Positions 38,200 through 46,269 of a stretch of DNA of 64,000 nt are shown one piece after another. This DNA comes from Pelobacter seleniigenes DSM 18267. Its GTDB lineage: Bacteria; Desulfobacterota; Desulfuromonadia; Desulfuromonadales; Geopsychrobacteraceae. The DNA is taken from contig NZ_JOMG01000001.1 of assembly GCF_000711225.1 (NCBI RefSeq), forward strand, positions 480,855 through 544,854, in the 5' to 3' direction. Below the pieces are notes generated by a model. That model was given only the letters and a program-made list of their open reading frames with translations. It made no database searches and was not told where the DNA came from. The position numbers were made by a program, and so were the translations under genes. Positions within the stretch are counted from its first letter, which is position 1. The number at the start of each line of letters is the position of its first letter.

Positions 38200-39783
38200 A
38201 TGTCTGAATACGGGACACTGGCTGATCGCGTTCATCGCAAATCGTTGCTTGACAGAGTCAAATCCGCAGAAGAATGTATCCCTTTCTTTAAAAGCGGCAT
38301 GGACCTGGGCTGGTCGGGATTCACCCCCGCAGGTTATCCTAAAGCTGTGCCCATTGCCTTGGCTGACCACGTTGAAAAGAACAACCTGCAGGGACAATTG
38401 AAGTTCAACCTGTTCATCGGCGCTTCGGTCGGGGCGGAAACCGAAAACCGCTGGGCAGAACTCGATATGATCGACCGCCGCTGGCCCTATCAGACCGGTA
38501 AGAATATTGCCAAAGGGATCAATGAAGGCCGGATTCGCATGGGCGACAAACACCTGTCGATGTTTGCCCAGGACCTCGGGTACGGTTTTTATACCCCGAA
38601 AATCGATATCGCCCTGATTGAAGTCTCGGAAATTCTCGAAGACGGCTCCCTGGTCCCGACCGCATCATGCGGCGCTATCGGCGAAATCCTGATGATTGCC
38701 GACAAAATCATTGTCGAGGTCAACACCTCCATGCCTTCTTTCCGCGGCATGCACGACTGTCTGGCCCCGCAAGCGCCGCCGCACCGGGAACCGTTGCTGA
38801 TCTGCAAAGCCGGCGACCGGATCGGCCGGGAGTCCTTCGCCTGCGACAGTGACAAAATTATCGCCGTGGTCGAATCCAAATTCAGCGACAAAGGCCGCGC
38901 CTTTACTGCCCCGGACGACGCCTCTGAAGCCATCGCCGCCCACATCCTCGACTTTTTCTCCGCCGAGGTCAAAGCGGGCCGGTTGCCGGAAAACCTGCTG
39001 CCGCTGCAGTCGGGTGTCGGCTCCATCGCCAACGCCGTGGTCGGTGGGCTGGCAAAAGGGCCGTTTAAAAATCTGACTGTCTACACGGAAGTCCTCCAAG
39101 ACACCATGCTTGACCTGTTCGATTCCGGCAAACTCGACGCCGCATCGTCCTGCTCCCTCTCCCTGTCGGAAAAAGAAGGCTTTCCCCGCTTCATGAAAAA
39201 CTGGGAAAAATATGCGGACAAGATCACCCTGCGACCGTTGTCGATTTCCAACGCGCCGGAACCGATCCGCCGCCTCGGAGTCATCGCCATGAATACCCCG
39301 ATCGAATTCGATATCTATGCCCACGCCAACTCGACCCTGGTCGGAGGAACCCGGATGATCAACGGGATCGGCGGATCAGGTGACTTCCTGCGTAACGGCT
39401 ACTTGAAAATCATGCACTCCCCTTCGGTTCGTCCCAGCAAAACCGATCCGTTGGGCATTACTTGCGTGGTCCCCAAAGCCCCGCATATCGATCATACCGA
39501 ACACGATCTCGATATTCTGGTCACCGAGCAAGGGCTGGCCGACCTGCGTGGACTGGCTCCAAAAGAACGCGCCCAGAAAATCATCGACAAATGTGCTCAC
39601 CCGGCATACAAGCCGATCTTGCAGGATTACCTCGACCTGGCAAGCCGGGAGTGCCTTAGCAAAGGAATCGGTCATGAGCCGCAACTGTTCGACCGTTGCT
39701 TCAAAATGCAGCAGAATCTGGCTGCCAACGGCACCATGAGAATCAAGAGCTGGGACATCAAAGTCGATCTTTGCGAAGACTGA
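38200..39783 (+). CDS. Acetyl-CoA hydrolase/transferase family, succinyl-CoA:acetate CoA-transferase (copy 1)
   Basis: A 527-residue CoA-transferase of the Ach1/AarC/Ato group. In acetate-oxidising Geobacter such enzymes activate acetate with succinyl-CoA and so replace succinyl-CoA synthetase in the TCA cycle. Family motifs: WSGFTPAGYPKAVP, FIGASVGAETENRW, QSGVGSIANAVVGGL, VYTEVLQDTMLDL (region of the catalytic Glu, as I recall), GGSGDFLRNGY and VTEQGLADLRG. AGGAG upstream of the ATG. A close paralogue follows at 40433. Which donor each copy uses is not visible. Confidence 0.9.
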   Translation: MSEYGTLADRVHRKSLLDRVKSAEECIPFFKSGMDLGWSGFTPAGYPKAVPIALADHVEKNNLQGQLKFNLFIGASVGAETENRWAELDMIDRRWPYQTGKNIAKGINEGRIRMGDKHLSMFAQDLGYGFYTPKIDIALIEVSEILEDGSLVPTASCGAIGEILMIADKIIVEVNTSMPSFRGMHDCLAPQAPPHREPLLICKAGDRIGRESFACDSDKIIAVVESKFSDKGRAFTAPDDASEAIAAHILDFFSAEVKAGRLPENLLPLQSGVGSIANAVVGGLAKGPFKNLTVYTEVLQDTMLDLFDSGKLDAASSCSLSLSEKEGFPRFMKNWEKYADKITLRPLSISNAPEPIRRLGVIAMNTPIEFDIYAHANSTLVGGTRMINGIGGSGDFLRNGYLKIMHSPSVRPSKTDPLGITCVVPKAPHIDHTEHDLDILVTEQGLADLRGLAPKERAQKIIDKCAHPAYKPILQDYLDLASRECLSKGIGHEPQLFDRCFKMQQNLAANGTMRIKSWDIKVDLCED

Positions 39784-39796
39784 TCCCCACCTGACA

Positions 39797-39833
39797 ACCG
39801 GCCTCTGCCCATATTTACGGAGCAGAGGCCGGT
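39797..39833 (+). terminator. Hairpin after first CoA-transferase
   Basis: A perfect 12-base stem (39797-39808 with 39822-39833) starting 14 bases after the stop. No T-run follows, so a 3' stabiliser or weak terminator. Confidence 0.55.
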
Positions 39834-40221
39834 GCTTCATGACCTGTCGAACAAATAAGCTCCTATCTCTCGATAACATCACCTGACAACGGTCAACCCT
39901 CCCGGCAAACACCATCCCGACAAAAGTTCTTCGCAGCCCCGGTTCGCGATCGTACCCCGATGTTAAATGAACGTCATCCGCAGATTTCTTTATTTATATA
40001 TATATTTTTTCACAACCCCTTCCTTGGCTGTTTTCCACCCACCGGAAAGAATGGACTCAACAGCATCTTTGCCAACAACGACAGCAACCCATTGAAAAAT
40101 AAAACATACTCGTCACTTAAAAAATAAACAGCGTTTCTAAAAATTATTTTTTACTTCCAGAAAAGGCCTCTAAAGAGCTTACCAGAAATGATAATTTACC
40201 TCTTCAACCCCACATTTCCCC

Positions 40222-40249
40222 TTGACTTGTCAGATAGCAGCATTATATA
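40222..40249 (+). promoter_or_regulatory. Sigma-70 promoter of second CoA-transferase gene
   Basis: TTGACT (40222-40227), 16-base spacer, TATATA (40244-40249). It is followed about 30 bases after the predicted start site by a terminator-type hairpin (40286-40321). Confidence 0.6.
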
Positions 40250-40285
40250 AGAAACACTGTTCTCATTTTATTTTAGTCAGCCTAA

Positions 40286-40321
40286 AAAACAATCTTTTCC
40301 GGTCTCAGAAAAGATTGTTTT
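40286..40321 (+). terminator. Leader terminator or attenuator
   Basis: AAAACAATCTTTT and AAAAGATTGTTTT form a perfect 13-base stem with a 10-base loop and end in T. It lies inside the leader of the second CoA-transferase gene, 111 bases before its ATG and downstream of the likely promoter, so it may attenuate that gene rather than only stop read-through from copy 1. Confidence 0.6.
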
Positions 40322-40432
40322 CATCTTTGAAATCGACAGCTTGACCGTTCAGGAGAATGAATAGCGCTGTTTTACAGCATATCCAAACAGGTGCCAAATC
40401 TGCACCGTGTCCTTATCATGGGAGGAGAGAGA

Positions 40433-42022
40433 ATGTCGGAATACGGAACACTTGAGGACCGCGTACGTCGCAAGTCGCTGCTCAGTAAAGTCAGGTCGGC
40501 AGAAGACTGCATCCAATTCTTCAACCCTGGGCAGAACCTGCTCTGGTCTGGCTTCACCCCCGCCGGATACCCCAAAGCCGTGCCTATTGCCCTGGCCGAC
40601 TATGTTGAGGCCAACAATCTGCAGGGGAAATGGAAGTTCAACCTGTTCATCGGCGCCTCGGTCGGTGCAGAGACCGAAGACCGCTGGGCGACCCTCGATA
40701 TGATTGACCGCCGCTGGCCTTACCAGACCGGCAAAAATATCGCCAAGGGGATTAACGCGGGCCGCATTCGGATGGGCGACAAACACCTTGGCCACTTTGC
40801 CCAGGACGCCGGCTACGGCTTCTACACCGAGAACGGTCGCTATGACATTGGCATTGTCGAAGTTTCTGCCATCACCGAAGAGTGCGGACTGGCCTTGACC
40901 ACCTCCTGCGGCATCGTTGCCGAAGCCCTGCACCTGTGCGACAAAATCATTATCGAAGTTAACACCGGACAGCCCTCCTTTGAAGGAATGCACGACATTC
41001 ATATGCAGCAGAAGCCGCCGCATCGGGCTCCGTTCCTGATCACCCAGGCCAACAGCCGCATCGGTTCCCCGTATGTCCCCTGCGATCCGGAAAAAATCAT
41101 TGCCGTGGTCGAGTCGAAAAACCGCGACAAAGGCCGCGCCTTTGCCGAGATGGACGACACCTCCGAAGCCATCGCCGGGCACATCATGGAATTTTTTGCC
41201 CATGAAGTGAAAAGAGGCCGGCTGCCCGAGCACCTGCTGCCGTTGCAGTCCGGCGTCGGTTCCATCGCCAACGCCGTCGTTGGTGGCCTGGCCAAGGGGC
41301 CATTCACCAACCTTTCGGTGTATACCGAAGTGCTGCAGGACACCATGCTCGACTTCTTTGACGGCGGCAACCTGAAATTCGCTTCCGCCTGCTCGCTCTC
41401 GTTGTCGGAAAACCCCGGCTTCCCGCGCTTCTTCGACAACTGGGAAAAATATTTCGACAAGATCACCTTGCGGCCGCTGTCGATCTCCAATGCGCCCGAG
41501 CCGATCCGCCGCCTTGGTGTCATCGCCATGAACACCCCGGTCGAGTTCGATATTTATGCCCACGCCAACTCCACCCTGGTCGGCGGCACGCGGATGATCA
41601 ACGGGTTGGGCGGTTCCGGCGATTACCTGCGCAACGGCTACCTCAAGATCATGCACAGCCCATCAACCCGGCCGAGCAAAACCGACCCCCTGGGCATCAC
41701 CTGCGTGGTTCCGAAAGCCCCGCACATCGATCACACCGAGCACGACCTCGACGTGCTGGTCACCGAGCAAGGCCTGGCCGATCTGCGCGGCGTCGCCCCG
41801 AAAGAGCGGGCCAAGCTGATCATCGAAAAATGCGCCCACCCGGAGTACAAACCGATCCTCAACGAATACCTGGAAATGGCCACCAAGGAGTGCCTGGCCA
41901 AAGGGATCGGTCATGAGCCGCAGCTGTTCGACCGCGCTTTCAAGATGCAACTCAACCTGGCACAGAACGGCACCATGCGGATCAAGGACTGGGACATCAA
42001 AGTCGATCTGTGTGACAAATAA
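40433..42022 (+). CDS. Acetyl-CoA hydrolase/transferase family, succinyl-CoA:acetate CoA-transferase (copy 2)
   Basis: A 529-residue paralogue of the gene at 38200, about four in five residues identical by eye, with the same motifs (WSGFTPAGYPKAVP, YTEVLQDTMLDF, VTEQGLADLRG). It differs most in residues 15-40 and 140-200, and has two extra residues near 134. ATG at 40433 has GGGAGGAGAG upstream; the longer frame to 40391 is not used. Geobacter carries two such enzymes in separate loci, whereas here they are in tandem, each with its own promoter. Confidence 0.9.
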   Translation: MSEYGTLEDRVRRKSLLSKVRSAEDCIQFFNPGQNLLWSGFTPAGYPKAVPIALADYVEANNLQGKWKFNLFIGASVGAETEDRWATLDMIDRRWPYQTGKNIAKGINAGRIRMGDKHLGHFAQDAGYGFYTENGRYDIGIVEVSAITEECGLALTTSCGIVAEALHLCDKIIIEVNTGQPSFEGMHDIHMQQKPPHRAPFLITQANSRIGSPYVPCDPEKIIAVVESKNRDKGRAFAEMDDTSEAIAGHIMEFFAHEVKRGRLPEHLLPLQSGVGSIANAVVGGLAKGPFTNLSVYTEVLQDTMLDFFDGGNLKFASACSLSLSENPGFPRFFDNWEKYFDKITLRPLSISNAPEPIRRLGVIAMNTPVEFDIYAHANSTLVGGTRMINGLGGSGDYLRNGYLKIMHSPSTRPSKTDPLGITCVVPKAPHIDHTEHDLDVLVTEQGLADLRGVAPKERAKLIIEKCAHPEYKPILNEYLEMATKECLAKGIGHEPQLFDRAFKMQLNLAQNGTMRIKDWDIKVDLCDK

Positions 42023-42050
42023 TTTTCTGCTGGTCAGCTGCAATAGAATC

Positions 42051-42080
42051 GCCCTGCCGAAATTCGGCAGGGCTTTTTTA
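42051..42080 (+). terminator. Terminator of second CoA-transferase gene
   Basis: GCCCTGCCGAA pairs perfectly with TTCGGCAGGGC, followed by TTTTTTA. It lies 28 bases after the stop. Confidence 0.9.
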
Positions 42081-42148
42081 TTGGTCTCACTCGGAACAGC
42101 CTTCAGGCTGATATTTTTGGCTCACGGGCATAGCGTTAGGAAGGCTGC

Positions 42149-42183
42149 TCCCCCATCCTGCCCTTCCCCCGTCAAAAGGGGAA
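42149..42183 (-). repeat. Fragment of the GC-rich repeat family
   Basis: CCCCCATCCTGCCCTTCCCC and the following GTCAAAAGGGGAAA match, in reverse, the right end of the repeats at 58676-59143. Only that end is present. It lies in the gap after the CoA-transferase terminator. Confidence 0.65.
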
Positions 42184-42256
42184 AGAACCAGATCTTAGGA
42201 ATCAACAAGGCTAACGTCCATAGTTTTGAACCGGCCTGTTGAGGGAATTACGCAAG

Positions 42257-43510
42257 CTAAAATTTATAGTCTACAAAACAGCGGACATAGGTCACATCGT
42301 CGTCATTACCATCGTTGTCGTTGACGTCGGCAGGGACGCCCAGATCATAACTGGCGTACCCCGCCCACACCCGCAGACCCAGGCCTTTCAAGTATCCTGA
42401 GAAGGCATATCTTACATCCAGATCAACTTCATAAGAGTCATCCATATTCCGGGCACTATGACTCATCCCGGCGTCGCTCTGGCTGAAGGTGGTATACATC
42501 AGACTGGTCCGCAATCCTTTCACCCCCAAATCCGCAAAATCGTACCCAGCCTTAAAGGATAAGCTATCGAGCCCGGCAAATAACGAAGTGTTGATCAGCA
42601 TATGATTGAACATGGCAGCGTTAGCCACTTGCCCCAGGGTGCCGGGGAAATCATTATCATCATCAACCGAGGTAAAAGCCGTTTCAAGCTGGATATTAAA
42701 CACCTTGGTGGCCAATTTAACTCCGTAAAACCGGGTGTCGTCCTCGGATGATTTATCGAAACTGGCACCGCCGCCCTGCAGACTCAGCGTCAGGGGAAAG
42801 GCGGTCGGCAGTTTATAATCGCCCTGGGCGAAATACGTGTCATATCCGTCCATGGTTTTGGAAGGGATATCGCCGTTATTCCCTTTTTGCGATGTTGTCA
42901 TGTACTGCCCCGTCAATTTCAAGCCTTTGACGCTTTTATTCTGGATATAGAGTGAATAGACCGGATCTTCATAGTGGACATCAGGGACGTTCCCCCAGGT
43001 GGTGTTCCAGTCTTTGATATAGATTGCACTGATCACAGTATCGGGGAACGCGTTGAGCGTCAGCACGGCCGCATCAAAAGAATCGTACATTGCCCAACCT
43101 TTATTGTTTTTGATCAAAGGCGTATTGATATACTGACGGCCAACCTTGATAAGAGACTTTTGATAATTGTATTGCAGGTAAAACTGACTCATCATGGATT
43201 CACTGAAGGCCAGGCGCGGTTCAGGGGTATCGCTGTCACTGGTCAAATCGTGACTGCGCTCAAAGGAGATCCCGGCCATGAATCCATAGAAATCGCCGGA
43301 TACATAATTCAGATGAATAGCTGCCGCCTGGGATGTTTTGTCGTCAATGCCTTTTGCCGCATCAACACTGGTGTCCGAACCATCGACATACATGTATTTG
43401 ATTTCGCCACCGACTTTCCCGCTCTTCAAGGCCTCCTGCAGCGTTATGGCACCCGCACTTCCGGCCAGGCACAAAAAAAACGCCAATAAACACATAACAA
43501 TCCGTTTCAT
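42257..43510 (-). CDS. OprD-like outer-membrane porin
   Basis: A 417-residue outer-membrane protein with a signal peptide (1-21, ending AGA), alternating beta strands throughout and a C-terminal phenylalanine (FVDYKF). Segments such as FSESMMSQFYLQYNYQKSLI and VGRQYINTPLIKNNKGW resemble OprD-family porins for small organic acids or peptides. It lies downstream of the second ModA-like gene, 262 bases away with repeat fragments between, so it is probably separately expressed. Substrate unknown. Confidence 0.8.
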   Translation of the reverse strand: MKRIVMCLLAFFLCLAGSAGAITLQEALKSGKVGGEIKYMYVDGSDTSVDAAKGIDDKTSQAAAIHLNYVSGDFYGFMAGISFERSHDLTSDSDTPEPRLAFSESMMSQFYLQYNYQKSLIKVGRQYINTPLIKNNKGWAMYDSFDAAVLTLNAFPDTVISAIYIKDWNTTWGNVPDVHYEDPVYSLYIQNKSVKGLKLTGQYMTTSQKGNNGDIPSKTMDGYDTYFAQGDYKLPTAFPLTLSLQGGGASFDKSSEDDTRFYGVKLATKVFNIQLETAFTSVDDDNDFPGTLGQVANAAMFNHMLINTSLFAGLDSLSFKAGYDFADLGVKGLRTSLMYTTFSQSDAGMSHSARNMDDSYEVDLDVRYAFSGYLKGLGLRVWAGYASYDLGVPADVNDNDGNDDDVTYVRCFVDYKF

Positions 43511-43545
43511 TGCAACTCCTTATTTCATTGATAAGTTAAATAAAT

Positions 43546-43619
43546 AGTTTTCATCTGGGAAAGGACCGTTTCCTGATAAAAACTGGCACTGTTGCCCTCC
43601 GGGCTTTCCGGATGGCAAC
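43546..43619. repeat. Decayed MITE ends
   Basis: Two pieces of the 175-base element family. At 43546-43584, AGTTTTCATCTGGGAAA and CCGTTTCCTGATAAAAACT are two right-end-like sequences facing each other. At 43591-43619 is a 29-base palindrome that matches the reverse complement of the copy 1 hairpin (14655-14683) at 27 of 29 positions. No interior is left. Confidence 0.6.
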
Positions 43620-43772
43620 GAAATAGATTCTTCAGGCCGGCACTGTCGTGAGAGCGGAAGGCAGACACACCACAGCGATCATCCCGCCACAGCAGGAAGC
43701 AGATGACCCCATACCGGCGCAATAAATCCGGGGAATACGAAATACAATGCTATTGCACGCTCAGAGGATCCC

Positions 43773-44483
43773 TCATAAACCTGCGGCAAGCTTGTTCGCC
43801 TGCATGGCGTCGCTCTGCAACAGCCCGACAAATTGCTTGACCTCGGGTTTCTCTTCACAACCGGACAGAGTCCCGACAACGATCTCAATCGGCTGAAAGC
43901 CTTCGGTCAGCTCAACCAGCGAGCCAAACTTGTCCTGGTTGGCCAAAGCGAAAGTCATGTTGATAAAAGCGGCATCAACTTCACCGCTGATGGCATATCC
44001 ACCGCTTCGCGGTACCGTACCGACCGCCATTGTTTTGTCGAGGAGGTGGCGGTAGTTGTCATGGTCGAGAATTTGATGGGCGGCACGGCCATAGATGGCT
44101 TTTTCATAGTCAGGAGCAACAATACGCTTGAACTCGGCGTTGTTCAGGTCATCGACTCGGCTTAGAGTCAGGCCTTTACGGGTGACCAGCGCCGGACGGC
44201 CCTGGCCGATAGAACGAAAAGAAACAATCGGCAGCCCATGGCTCGACAGGTAGGACTTTTCACCAATGACCAGGCAGATTCCTCCCCCCTGTTTGACTTG
44301 GGCGGTGACTTGCCCCATGTTTCCGTAAATACGTTCGACCTTGTCTCCGGTCTGCTTCTCATACAGATGCGCCCACTGCTCCACGACCTTTTTGTAGCCT
44401 GCTCCGGCCGCTGTCCGCAGCGTTTCAGCTTGAGCGGGGATGGCTAAAACAACCGCCAGAAAACAAATGATCAGATGCTTCAT
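43773..44483 (-). CDS. ModA-like periplasmic binding protein (second)
   Basis: A 236-residue secreted protein, ATG at 44483 (MKHLIICF), signal peptide cut after AQA. The fold matches the ModA/molybdate-binding type: AAGAGYKKVVEQWAHLYEKQ, RIYGNMGQVTAQVKQGGG and SGGYAISGEVDAAFINMTF. No ABC permease or ATPase gene is near. It is the last gene of the tpsA-to-tonB run, 177 bases after tonB, and a second ModA-like gene sits between tpsA and tpsB. The ligand could be an oxyanion; this is inference. The longer frame to 44528 lacks a signal start. Confidence 0.75.
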   Translation of the reverse strand: MKHLIICFLAVVLAIPAQAETLRTAAGAGYKKVVEQWAHLYEKQTGDKVERIYGNMGQVTAQVKQGGGICLVIGEKSYLSSHGLPIVSFRSIGQGRPALVTRKGLTLSRVDDLNNAEFKRIVAPDYEKAIYGRAAHQILDHDNYRHLLDKTMAVGTVPRSGGYAISGEVDAAFINMTFALANQDKFGSLVELTEGFQPIEIVVGTLSGCEEKPEVKQFVGLLQSDAMQANKLAAGL

Positions 44484-44660
44484 CTCGCTATTCCTTTCAT
44501 TGTGAATAATTAAAATATCGGTACACATACCGATCCTGCGACGTCAGTAGTTTTGCTAAATAACTTATCGGCTCACAACCAATCCATGACGCGACAAGCC
44601 GCTAAGTGGCCAGCTTTTGAGCAGGCGGTTTTTGAACCAGCCTGTGAGAGCGGCAGATGT

Positions 44661-45443
44661 TCAAATACTCACTTCAAAAGATACCGCTATCGAGACCTTG
44701 ATCTCCCGTGGCGGCTGATCAAACGGTGCGCTGAATCGCGCCGTTGCCAAGGCGTTTTGATCCAGCTCAGGGAACCCGCTCGACTTAATCACCCGCAATG
44801 AATTACTGCGAATTTCACCTGCGCTGGTCACGGTAAAGCCGATCACCGTGATCCCCTGCATCCCGGACAGTTTGGCCGTGGCAGGATAAACCAGATTGCG
44901 CTGCAACTGGCTGCGCAGACTTTGCAAATACCTCTGAAACTGCGCTTTCAGAGCGTCTTCCCGCTGCCGGCGCAAAGCCTCTTGAATCCGTTGCTCCAAA
45001 CCTTGCTGCCCGGCGCTCACCGCGACAGGGACCGGTTGCGGAGCCGCCGGGGCGACGTGCTGCTGCGGCTCTGGCGGTTCCTCCTGACGAACAATGGTCT
45101 CCTTGGACGGCTGTGGCCGTTTCACCACTTTTGGCTTAGGCGGCGGTTGTTCCACCTGTGGTTCAGGTTTAGGCTTAGGTTTGAGTTTCGGTGGTTCTGG
45201 TTTGGGCAGATCTTCCGGAGGTGGCTCCGGCACCGTTTGGGGCGGAGGCGGAGGTGCCACCACTGGTTTCACTTGCTGCTGTTCCACCTGCCGGTGACTG
45301 AGCATCCCCTCCAGATTCATGACCAGCTGCCGCGATTGTACCGGTCGGGACAACGAAATGCCCTGCGCCAACGGGACAATCAGAGCCGCATGAATCGCCA
45401 GCGATACCAGAAGCCCCTGCCATAGTTTAAAACGCCGCTTCAT
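44661..45443 (-). CDS. tonB: Energy transducer TonB
   Basis: A 260-residue TonB: one N-terminal membrane helix (about 10-27, GLLVSLAIHAALIVPLAQG), a long Pro/Glu/Lys-rich periplasmic stretch (65-135), a coiled helix (EALRRQREDALKAQF) and a TonB_C domain with NLVYPATAKLSGMQG and VIKSSGFPELDQNAL. It carries proton-motive energy from ExbBD to an outer-membrane partner. It starts 9 bases after exbD and belongs to the tpsB-exbB-exbD-tonB operon. No TonB-dependent receptor gene is present in the window. Confidence 0.9.
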   Translation of the reverse strand: MKRRFKLWQGLLVSLAIHAALIVPLAQGISLSRPVQSRQLVMNLEGMLSHRQVEQQQVKPVVAPPPPPQTVPEPPPEDLPKPEPPKLKPKPKPEPQVEQPPPKPKVVKRPQPSKETIVRQEEPPEPQQHVAPAAPQPVPVAVSAGQQGLEQRIQEALRRQREDALKAQFQRYLQSLRSQLQRNLVYPATAKLSGMQGITVIGFTVTSAGEIRSNSLRVIKSSGFPELDQNALATARFSAPFDQPPREIKVSIAVSFEVSI

Positions 45444-45452
45444 GATTCTCCC

Positions 45453-45833
45453 CTACGAACGGCCCTCGGTCTGAATCGTGACTTTGGTAAAGTTGAACTG
45501 GGTCAACAGGTCCGCCACATCAACAAACAGCTGCAAGGGAATCTCCCGGTCGGCGCGGATCATGAACACGGCTTCCGGCTGCAACCGCTCCAGTTCAACA
45601 GCAAGTTCGGCCAGGGTGACCGGCTTGTTATCAAAGACAATCACGCCGCCAAGCCCCAGTTCGATACGATGGTCCTCCTGGTGTTCGCTCGCGCTCTGCG
45701 TTGCCTGCGGGAGGTTGACGGTCAACCTTCCGGACGCGATAAAGCTCGATGTGGTCAGCACAATGGTCAGCAGCACCAGCATGATGTCCACAAACGGGAT
45801 GACGTTCATGGTTTCAAAGGGCTTTTCATCCAT
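45453..45833 (-). CDS. exbD: ExbD-type biopolymer transport protein
   Basis: A 126-residue ExbD/TolR protein with one N-terminal membrane helix. The key aspartate is in [14 protein letters not shown] (about residue 16), and the periplasmic domain follows (about 45-125). It forms the proton-driven motor with ExbB. It overlaps exbB by 8 bases and is followed by tonB. Confidence 0.92.
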   Translation of the reverse strand: MDEKPFETMNVIPFVDIMLVLLTIVLTTSSFIASGRLTVNLPQATQSASEHQEDHRIELGLGGVIVFDNKPVTLAELAVELERLQPEAVFMIRADREIPLQLFVDVADLLTQFNFTKVTIQTEGRS

Positions 45834-46248
45834 GGTTGATCTCCCATTTGAGCATCAGCACTTTGACCTTGCGTAGCAGGCTGTTATACAGCACCACCGC
45901 CACCAGGGCCACGACCAGGCCGACTGCCGTCGCCTTAAGCGCCAACGCTAGCCCGGTCATGATCCGGGTCGGATCCATGGAGGCATTCTGGCCGATCCGG
46001 TAAAAGGTCAGCATGATACTCAGAACTGTCCCCAGCAATCCCAGATAGGGCGCATTGCTGGCAATCGAAGCAACTACCGATAGTTTTCCAGTCAGTTCCA
46101 GCTCCAGGGCTTTCAAATCAGTGAACTCGGTCAGCTGAATGCGGCGGTAAAACATCCAGCGCTCTATGAAGACAGCGACGGCAAGCACGCTTAATATCCC
46201 CAGCAGACCGATGACGCCGTAATCAACCGCCCCCGTTAGCCATTCCAT
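45826..46248 (-). CDS. exbB: ExbB-type motor protein (short form)
   Basis: A 140-residue MotA/TolQ/ExbB protein with three membrane helices (about 12-30, 60-80 and 100-125). Typical segment: [20 protein letters not shown] and [20 protein letters not shown]. It is shorter than E. coli ExbB but matches short forms. ATG at 46248 (MEWLTG) has AGGAGG 12 bases upstream, in the 21-base gap after tpsB; the longer frame from 46269 begins with TTG within that ribosome-binding site and is unlikely. Confidence 0.9.
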   Translation of the reverse strand: MEWLTGAVDYGVIGLLGILSVLAVAVFIERWMFYRRIQLTEFTDLKALELELTGKLSVVASIASNAPYLGLLGTVLSIMLTFYRIGQNASMDPTRIMTGLALALKATAVGLVVALVAVVLYNSLLRKVKVLMLKWEINHG

Positions 46249-46269
46249 AACAGTTTTTTTCCTCCTCAA

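Noticed and set aside
40349-41656. Minus-strand frame opposite the second CoA-transferase gene
   Set aside because: Shadow frame; the plus strand carries the full conserved enzyme, and the same shadow occurs at copy 1.
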